The notes under the pieces were generated by a model, which saw nothing but the letters and a program-made list of their open reading frames with translations, did no database searches and was not told where the DNA came from. Position numbers and translations under genes: made by a program. A stretch of 25,633 bases of DNA from contig NXFV01002065.1 in NCBI GenBank assembly GCA_002803225.1, forward strand, positions 1 through 25,633, written 5' to 3'. Of the stretch, positions 19,664 through 25,633 are shown piece after piece; positions within the stretch are counted from its first letter, which is position 1; every line of letters starts with the position of its first letter. The DNA is from Gamarada debralockiae. Lineage: Eukaryota > Ascomycota > Leotiomycetes > Helotiales > Hyphodiscaceae.

Positions 19664-20715
19664 CTAGACAACGCTCCACTGTTTCGGAGTCAATATATCA
19701 ATTTTCGAGGCGAGAGGATTGTTTACATACCCCTTGATCTACAGGTACCGATGCACCATTAATCATCGAGGCCTGATCACTAGCCAAGAACAGAATCACA
19801 TCTGCGATTTTCGTTGCCGAAATAGGAGGCTTTTCACCTGGTGTCATGGTAAGTGCGTGAACAGGCCTGAAAAGAGTTAGCCGCTGAAAAATCAATTTAG
19901 GAAACTACATACGCGATACGAGAATACGTCTCTTGATCCCAATTCTCTTTTGTCATTGATTGTTGAATATTCGTATGAACGCCTCCAGGCAGGATTGCAT
20001 TGCAGCGGATTCCTTCATCGCGGAAACGCCAGGCCGTGTGTTTGGTTACGCCCAGCTGCGAGTGTCATTATAGTTTCTAGAATCAACTTCTTGGTTAGGA
20101 ATGGGAAACCTTACCAGCCCGTGTTTCGAGGCCGTATAAGCAAGACCTGCAGAGGCTCCGCTCAGACCAGCGTGGCTTGATATGTTGATGATCGATCCGT
20201 GCTTCTTAGCTTTCATGAACGGCAACACAGCACGAATCATTCTCGTCGGAACAGTGAGGTTGACTCCAATCACCTTGTCCCATTCCTTGTCCGTGTAGAC
20301 ATCCGCCGCCGCGAAAGCATCCATTATACCCGCAACGTTAGCTAAGACCTCAATCTTGTCACTACATCATCAGTAAGCCTGTTTCCTGCCATTTAAATGC
20401 TTGGAAATAATCATCACGTGCAACATACCCGTATTCCGCAACGCAAATCCTAACTACCTCATCACACTCCCCATCCTTCATGAGATCCGCCTGGTGGAAA
20501 TGGAAGTGTTCTTGATCCTTGTCCTCCACTTTGGTATAGTCCATCTCACTGATATCAACGCCGAAAACCTGGTACTGATGGCTTAGGAACAGCTGCGTGG
20601 TTGCGAGGCCAATGCCAGAGGCACAGCCCGTTATAATAGCAGTTTTACCAAAACCTACTCCGTCAACCATTCTGGGCGGTATACTTGAATTGGAGTTATG
20701 ATATGAAAATGACAT
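19664..20715 (-). CDS. Short-chain dehydrogenase/reductase (275 aa)
   Basis: Five exons on the minus strand: 20715-20429, 20361-20115, 20055-19913, 19866-19731 and 19678-19664. Donors are GTATGT, GTAAGG, GTATGT and GTATGT. The tiny last exon (4 codons plus stop) replaces a read-through tail and gives the usual SDR ending VPVDQGWSVV. Classical SDR motifs are present: cofactor loop TGCASGIG (29-36), FGVDIS with Asp after strand 2 (suggesting NAD(H) preference), NVAG (104-107), N130, and catalytic S158, Y171 and K175 in YTASK. PGGVHTNI follows the active site, as in 3-oxoacyl-ACP reductase and 3-alpha-hydroxysteroid-dehydrogenase-like members. An alternative start at Met16 would remove a polar leader that looks non-essential. 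Soluble; substrate unknown. The gene is intact. Confidence 0.87.
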
Positions 20716-22073
20716 TTTGGAAACTAGAGATCAATTGGAGAAATTTATACTGGTGCTGAGATGTAAGACGGCAGGGGCTTAGTTGAGAAAGAGGGGTCGT
20801 GGCTTCTGAAAACGAACACGAATACGCCGGTACGTCTCCGGTTGAAACAGGGGCACGAGTTGTACGGTGGATACGAAAGAGAAGTGATAATTCGACTGAG
20901 AGAGATCTGGGAGACGAGAATGCGGGGAAGTTCTTCTTATCAAGATTCAACCTAGCTTTAGGTGTTCTCCTTTGTCCAGACGCGCTGCAGCAATCGGACA
21001 CTCCCGAATCGTATGACTTGATAAGCACATCGCATTCCGACGAGTCTGGACCAATTGCTTCAATCTCATGGTGGCAAGGAGATGGAGTGCTGGTGTTTCC
21101 ATCTTTGGATTCTTGAATGTCTTCTAATATCGTACGACTTCCGCGTGGAGGACTTTTAGGGTTTGCGGGTGTGTAGTCAGTGGTTTGGAGCGGGTGTACC
21201 CCAGACCAGCACGCATTTTTGTGGTGAGGACGGCCTTAATTGCGTTTTGAGGGGGTAGTTTTATGTATCCCGCCAATTTTCAGCCCAGCTGACCCTAACT
21301 TCAACCTTTGTCTTCGTTTTGTTAACATCATTGCTCTCTTTCAATGTCATCGAAATTCGGGTAAACTGGACTTCTCGGCTCTCGTTATCGCCATGACTCG
21401 AGCCAATTCGATCTCGCCGTTGAAAATGGTGAGTTGTGCCCTCTGGGATCAAATCTTTCGACGGCTCCCGCCTCATCAGCAGTCGCTCCTTCCAATTTCC
21501 AACTCAACGCCTCCCTCGGCCTCATAAATGAGCTGACGGCATCTGTGCGCAAATGAGTTCGATATGTCAGTGCTGGCAGCGAATAAGCCGCATTCAATAT
21601 GGACCAATAAAATATCGGTATTACCAATATTACCTGTATTCGAATATTTCTCGGCAGCCAGCAAAGTGCGGACATTGCGGGGCACCCTTGCTGTCGCTAA
21701 ATCGGCGGTGACCGAGCTTAAGAATCTTACCCTATTCCATTCAATTGTTTTGAGATGGCCAGGTTGTCCCAAATAAGTCCTTATCTTTTTGGTCGCCTTA
21801 ATTAAAGCTGATTGGTAGGAGTAATTCTATTTTTGGTGCCTCCGACATAGATTGTGGCGTTTACGGATGATCAAGCTGCCAGTGCATTTTCGTTGGCCAG
21901 CGCATCACCAGGCTCTGGAATTTCAACCCCATTTTTCTTCTCTGGACAGTATTCTTCAGACCACTGAACGCGATCAATCGACCAATTGGTCCATCAACCA
22001 TTCGCATTTACGCATTCATTCTCCCCGCGCGCACTTTTTGCCCCTCTGCGTGTAGCCAATGCGCAATTGAACT
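20716..22073. other. 1.36-kb gene-free region before the HET-ankyrin gene
   Basis: Several medium ORFs on both strands (for example 20799-21116 and 21385-21675) overlap each other, mostly lack ATG or recognisable motifs, and are not supported. A short AT-rich direct repeat (TATTACC AA TATTACC) sits at about 21618-21635. The region should hold promoters of the SDR and HET genes. Confidence 0.5.
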
Positions 22074-25000
22074 ATGCGTCTACTTAATACAGATACCCTC
22101 AAGCTTGAAGAATTTGGAGGCAACCAACTCCCGCCATATGCGATCCTTTCGCATACGTGGGGAGAATATGAGATTACATTGCCAGACGTCGAGGCGGATC
22201 GGGCGAAAAAAATGGTGGGTTATAATAAAGTCAAAAAAACCTGCTCTGTTGCTGCGGATGACGGATTCGGGTATGTTTGGATTGACACATGCTGCATTGA
22301 TAAGACAAGTAGTGCAGAGCTATCTGAAGCGATCAACTCTATGTATCGTTGGTACCAAGAAGCCGCCGTGTGCTACGCATATCTTGAGGATATCCCGCCA
22401 AATGAAGTTGACCGCTTGACTGGTGCTACCGATCCCAAATTTCCGATCAGATGGTTTACAAGGGGGTGGACGCTTCAGGAGCTTATCGCCCCGTCAATAG
22501 TAATATTCCTCAATAACGAATGGCATGAAATTGGGACCAAGTCAAGCCTACGAGGGGTTATATCCAAGATCACCGGTATACCGATTGACGTCCTCTTAGG
22601 AGACGGCCTTGAACGTAGGAGTGTTGCACAAAAAATGTCATGGGCTGCAAGAAGGGAAACATCGAGGATTGAAGATCGTGCCTATTGCTTAATGGGCATA
22701 TTTGGGATCAATATGCCCTTACTCTACGGGGAAGGAGAAAGGGCTTTCGTTAGGCTCCAGGAAGAAATCATAAAGGTCTCGGATGATCACAGCCTCTTCG
22801 CCTGGAAATCTCAAGAGGATCACAATGGTCTTCTAGCAACCTCCCCATTAGCATTCGCCGAGTCCGATAATATTATCCCACGCAATTCCTTTCGTACCTT
22901 TAATAACCCCTTAACTATCAGCAATAACGGAATCCACTTAGCACTACGTCTTATAGGTGTCGGTCCCCGGGGGTTAGGACTTGCTATACTTAATTGTGAA
23001 GTGATTGGGGAGGAGGATCGGTTGGTTGCAATCTACTTGAGGGATTTCTCTCTGACAATGGAGCATTTCAAGAGGGTTCAGAGTAACGAACTCAAATTGG
23101 TCAATCCAAGAGACTTTAACACGTCACAATATGCCGTAAAGACTATACATGTCCGACATGGGCATCCGGTATCTCAGAGAAAATCGAAAGACCTAGGGAA
23201 GTGTATAGTTAAGCTATCAAGGACGGAAGAACGTAGTATGGCTCCTTGGGGGGTCTCTCTCCACTCGAAGTGGGCACTGCCAAATGGGTTGGCCACAACC
23301 ACGGTACCTATTTCCGACGGCATCTTTGGCAGATTAATGGTTGCGTGCAAAGATGGGTTTTGGTTCCAAATATTATTGAAGAAGTTCGGAACACTTCTTT
23401 CGGCCAGCGTTGTAACCAACCCCGGATCAAGTTTAGTATCATCTCCAGATATAATCGATTCCAAAGAGCGGCAAGATGATGCAGATCGAATCACAAAACA
23501 AGTGGATAGCGGGCGGTATATAAAGGTCACGATTAAGAAGCAGGTTCCGCCAAAATCAGGAGAAGAGGAAAAGTGCCTTATCAGTGTTGTGGAAATCAAC
23601 TACCAGTCACTACAGTGCACCATTGAAGCAGGAATGTGGATTGACATTATGATCATACTAGGGGACGACATTAAGAAAGAGACACTGCTGTCGTACGGGG
23701 CAAGGCGAGGGCTCGAGGCCATGGTGAAGGTGGTACTTCCCGGAAGCAGTCTCGAGGCCAATTCAAAGGATGAAGGTGGACGAACGCCGCTATCGTACGC
23801 AGCAGAGAACGGGCACGGGGCAGTAGTCAAGCTATTGCTAGCCCAGATCGGCGTCCAGGCCGACTTAAAAGATGAGGATGGACGGACGCCGCTATCACAC
23901 GCGGCTGAGAGAGGGCATGAGGTGGCGGTGCAAGAGCTGTTGGCCCGAAGCAATGTCCAGGCCGACTCAAAAGATGAGGGTGGACGGACACCGCTATCGT
24001 ACGCAGCAGAGAACGGGCACGGGGCAGTAGTCAAGCTATTGCTAGCCCAGGTTAGCGTCCAGGCCGACTCAAAAGATGAGGATGGACGGACGCCGCTTTC
24101 ATACGCAGCTGAAAGAGGGCACGAGGCGGCGGTGCAAGAGCTGCTGGCCCGAAGCAACGTCCAGGCCGACTCAAAAGATGAGAGTGGACGGACACCGCTA
24201 TCGTACGCAGCAGAGAACGGGCGCAAGGCAATAATAAAGCAACTGCTGGCTCAGGGGAACGTCCAAGTCGGCTCGGAGGATAAATTGAAATCGACGCCGT
24301 TATTATACGCAGTAAGGGGAGGGCACAAGGCGGTGGTCAAGCTGCTGCTTGAAAAGGGCGCTGAGCTTGAGTCCAAATCTACAAATGATCGGACGCCACT
24401 ATCGTACGCGGCAGAGAGAGGGCATAAGGCGGTCGTTAAGCTACTGATGACTCGAAGCGATGTAGAAGCCGACTGGAAGGATGATGAAGATGGAAGGACG
24501 CCGCTGTCGTGGGCCGCAGAGAAAGGGCACGAGGCGGTGGTGCAGCAGCTACTTGCACGAAGCGATGTAAAAGCTGACTCAAAGGATAATTACAGACGGA
24601 CGCCGCTGTCGTGGGCCGCAGAGAAAGGGCACGAGGCGGTGGTGCAGCAGCTACTTGCCCGAAGCGATATAAAAGCTGACTCAAAGGATAATTACGGACG
24701 GACGCCACTGTCATGGGCCGCAGAGAAGGGGCACGAGGCTACAGCATGGCTACTGCTAACCCGAAGCGACGTAAAAGCCGACTCAAAGGATATGGATAGA
24801 CGGACACCGCTGTCGTGGGCGGCAGAGAAGGGGCGCGAGGCAGTGGTCAAGCTGCTGCTTGTGACAGACATCATCGACCCGGACTCGAAGGATAATTATG
24901 ATCGGACGCCGCTGTCGTGGGCGGCAGAGAAGGGGCATGATGAAGTGGTGAAGCAGCTGCTCACTAAGGAGGGTGTCTACGTTAACTCCAAGGGTAGGGA

Positions 25001-25633
25001 CGGACGGACGCCGCTGTTGTGGGCGGCAGAGAAGGCGCACGGGGCGGTGGTACAGCAGCTACTCGCTCGAAGTGACGTAGAAGCCAACTGGGAGGATAAT
25101 AAGAGACGAACGCCGCTGTCGTGGGCAGCAGAGAAGGGGCACAAGGCAGTAGTACAGCAGCTACTTGCTCGAAGTGACGTAGAAGCCAACTGGGAAGATA
25201 ATGAGAGACGGACGCCACTATCATGGGCTGCAGCAAGTGGGCACAAGGCCATCGTGCAGCTGCTGCTCACGAACGGCGCTGAGCTCCAGTCCGAGGATAA
25301 TGGGAGACAGACGCCGCTATCGCGGGCTGCAGTAAATGGGCATGAGACCGTCGTGCAGCTGCTGCTCGCAAAGGGCACTAAGCTCGAGTCAAAAGATAAA
25401 GAATATGACAATACGCAACTATTAATAGCTACACAGTACGGGCACGAGGCCATTGTGCAACTGCTGCTCGCGAAGGGCGCTGAGCTCGAGTCCAAGAATA
25501 GGTATGGGCAGACGCCACTGTCACGGGCTGCAGAAAACGGGCATAAGGCCATCGTCAAGCTGCTGCTCACAAAGGGCGCTGAGCTTGAGTCCAAGGATAA
25601 TGAGAGACAGACGCCGCTATCATGGGCTGCAGC
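22074..25633 (+). CDS. HET-domain ankyrin-repeat protein, NLR-like, 3' end outside window
   Basis: One uninterrupted frame of 1186 codons runs from ATG 22074 (A at -3) to the window edge, with no intron and no stop. Residues about 22-170 hold the HET domain: AILSHTWGEYE, GYVWIDTCCIDK (from 68), SSAELSEAINSMYRWY, CYAYLEDIP, and RWFTRGWTLQELIAPS (from 126). EDRAYCLMGIFGINMPLLYGEGERAF (about 204-225) closes the module. A middle region (about 240-530), partly predicted beta-rich (NNGIHLALRLIG), resembles the domain commonly seen after HET in fungal proteins; no Walker A/B is present. From about 536 a long ankyrin array begins (consensus xGRTPLSWAAEKGHEAVVQLLLARxDVxADSKDN). HET domains trigger incompatibility cell death upon non-self recognition. 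Here an N-terminal HET effector is directly coupled to a sensor-like array. Length beyond the window is unknown. Confidence 0.93.
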   Translation, partial: MRLLNTDTLKLEEFGGNQLPPYAILSHTWGEYEITLPDVEADRAKKMVGYNKVKKTCSVAADDGFGYVWIDTCCIDKTSSAELSEAINSMYRWYQEAAVCYAYLEDIPPNEVDRLTGATDPKFPIRWFTRGWTLQELIAPSIVIFLNNEWHEIGTKSSLRGVISKITGIPIDVLLGDGLERRSVAQKMSWAARRETSRIEDRAYCLMGIFGINMPLLYGEGERAFVRLQEEIIKVSDDHSLFAWKSQEDHNGLLATSPLAFAESDNIIPRNSFRTFNNPLTISNNGIHLALRLIGVGPRGLGLAILNCEVIGEEDRLVAIYLRDFSLTMEHFKRVQSNELKLVNPRDFNTSQYAVKTIHVRHGHPVSQRKSKDLGKCIVKLSRTEERSMAPWGVSLHSKWALPNGLATTTVPISDGIFGRLMVACKDGFWFQILLKKFGTLLSASVVTNPGSSLVSSPDIIDSKERQDDADRITKQVDSGRYIKVTIKKQVPPKSGEEEKCLISVVEINYQSLQCTIEAGMWIDIMIILGDDIKKETLLSYGARRGLEAMVKVVLPGSSLEANSKDEGGRTPLSYAAENGHGAVVKLLLAQIGVQADLKDEDGRTPLSHAAERGHEVAVQELLARSNVQADSKDEGGRTPLSYAAENGHGAVVKLLLAQVSVQADSKDEDGRTPLSYAAERGHEAAVQELLARSNVQADSKDESGRTPLSYAAENGRKAIIKQLLAQGNVQVGSEDKLKSTPLLYAVRGGHKAVVKLLLEKGAELESKSTNDRTPLSYAAERGHKAVVKLLMTRSDVEADWKDDEDGRTPLSWAAEKGHEAVVQQLLARSDVKADSKDNYRRTPLSWAAEKGHEAVVQQLLARSDIKADSKDNYGRTPLSWAAEKGHEATAWLLLTRSDVKADSKDMDRRTPLSWAAEKGREAVVKLLLVTDIIDPDSKDNYDRTPLSWAAEKGHDEVVKQLLTKEGVYVNSKGRDGRTPLLWAAEKAHGAVVQQLLARSDVEANWEDNKRRTPLSWAAEKGHKAVVQQLLARSDVEANWEDNERRTPLSWAAASGHKAIVQLLLTNGAELQSEDNGRQTPLSRAAVNGHETVVQLLLAKGTKLESKDKEYDNTQLLIATQYGHEAIVQLLLAKGAELESKNRYGQTPLSRAAENGHKAIVKLLLTKGAELESKDNERQTPLSWAA
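23778..24185 (+). repeat. 204-bp two-unit duplication inside the ankyrin array
   Basis: Units 1+2 (23778-23981) and 3+4 (23982-24185) are the same alternating pair, AENGHGAVVKLLLAQ then AERGHExAVQELLARSNV. By hand count 15 of 204 bases differ (about 93% identity). Unit 5 (24186) begins like a third copy of the first member. Confidence 0.88.
24492..24695 (+). repeat. Nearly identical adjacent ankyrin units 8 and 9
   Basis: Units 24492-24593 and 24594-24695 differ at 4 of 102 bases by hand count, including at silent positions being identical. This indicates a very recent duplication or gene conversion. Units 13 and 14 (25002-25205) are a second, older pair, about 12 differences in 102. Confidence 0.88.

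Larger units (their letters stand above)
23676..25633 (+). repeat. Ankyrin array: 1 degenerate + 18 full + 1 cut repeat
   Basis: Unit starts (GRTPLS-type position) are 23778, 23880, 23982, 24084, 24186, 24288, 24387, 24492, 24594, 24696, 24798, 24900, 25002, 25104, 25206, 25305, 25407, 25506 and 25605. Most units are exactly 102 bp (34 aa); a few are 99 or 105 bp. A degenerate first unit (ETLLSYGARRGLEAMV) precedes them. Three blocks by sequence: units 1-5 (YAAENGH/YAAERGH), 8-14 (WAAEKGH, RSDVxAD) and 15-19 (AKGAELESK-type loops). Confidence 0.93.

Noticed and set aside
18076..20715. Secondary-metabolite cluster made of the kinase and SDR
   Set aside because: Only two common enzymes, convergent, with no backbone synthase, transporter or cluster regulator nearby.
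20799..21675. Candidate small genes between the SDR and HET genes
   Set aside because: Starts are GTG or internal, several frames overlap on both strands, and no motif or splice structure supports any.
23600..25594. Long minus-strand ORFs (208, 205, 92 and 85 codons) opposite the ankyrin array
   Set aside because: They mirror the codon pattern of the 102-bp repeats (repetitive S/A/P-rich text) and have no independent motif; the plus strand has a clear ankyrin reading frame.
1..25633. CRISPR arrays, bacterial operons, tRNA or rRNA genes
   Set aside because: Genes have spliceosomal introns; no spaced palindromic repeats, and no tRNA T-loop plus acceptor pairing was found by eye.

Overview
The window reads as nuclear DNA of a filamentous ascomycete (Pezizomycotina). 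The genes carry short introns with GT..AG ends and CTAAC/CTGAC-type branch points, intergenic DNA is pyrimidine-rich, and a HET-domain gene sits at the right end. HET-gene richness and the style of the orphan proteins would suit Leotiomycetes/Helotiales, but that placement is inference. I rebuilt exon structures by hand from splice signals and frame continuity. No tRNA, rRNA or CRISPR array was recognised.

Left part (1-5.5 kb) is a gene graveyard. It holds a truncated pogo/Fot1-type transposase (2-406), a frameshifted prenylcysteine oxidase relic (minus strand, about 1560-2438), an unrecognised intact 167-aa ORF (2984-3487, minus), the last exon of an unrecognised gene (3976-4479, minus), and what looks like a broken paralogue of that gene (5003-5460, minus).

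Central part (6-20.7 kb) is ordinary conserved core genome. In order it holds a probable Mediator-tail Med2-like gene (6057-7206, minus), a three-RRM Pub1/TIA-1-type RNA-binding protein (9008-10787), a Pif1 DNA helicase with a CCHC zinc knuckle and a possible mitochondrial presequence (11560-14459), the decapping activator Edc3 (15036-17303), an APH-fold small-molecule kinase (18076-19521) and, convergent with it, a short-chain dehydrogenase/reductase (19664-20715, minus). Pub1 and Edc3 both act on mRNA fate in stress granules and P-bodies, but nothing here shows co-regulation.

Right part (20.7-25.6 kb) is accessory again. After 1.36 kb without a recognisable gene, one intronless frame runs from 22074 off the end of the window. 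It encodes an N-terminal HET domain, a middle domain with no P-loop, and at least 18 complete ankyrin repeats whose DNA shows recent one-unit and two-unit duplications. This is the most interesting locus: an allorecognition/NLR-like receptor lacking the usual NOD, with a repeat array under amplification. Secondary points are an internal motif duplication in Edc3 kept at protein but not DNA level, a 606-nt ATG-free leader before the Pub1-like gene, tandem decay of an orphan gene family, and an intron whose 3' end is A16 instead of a pyrimidine tract.
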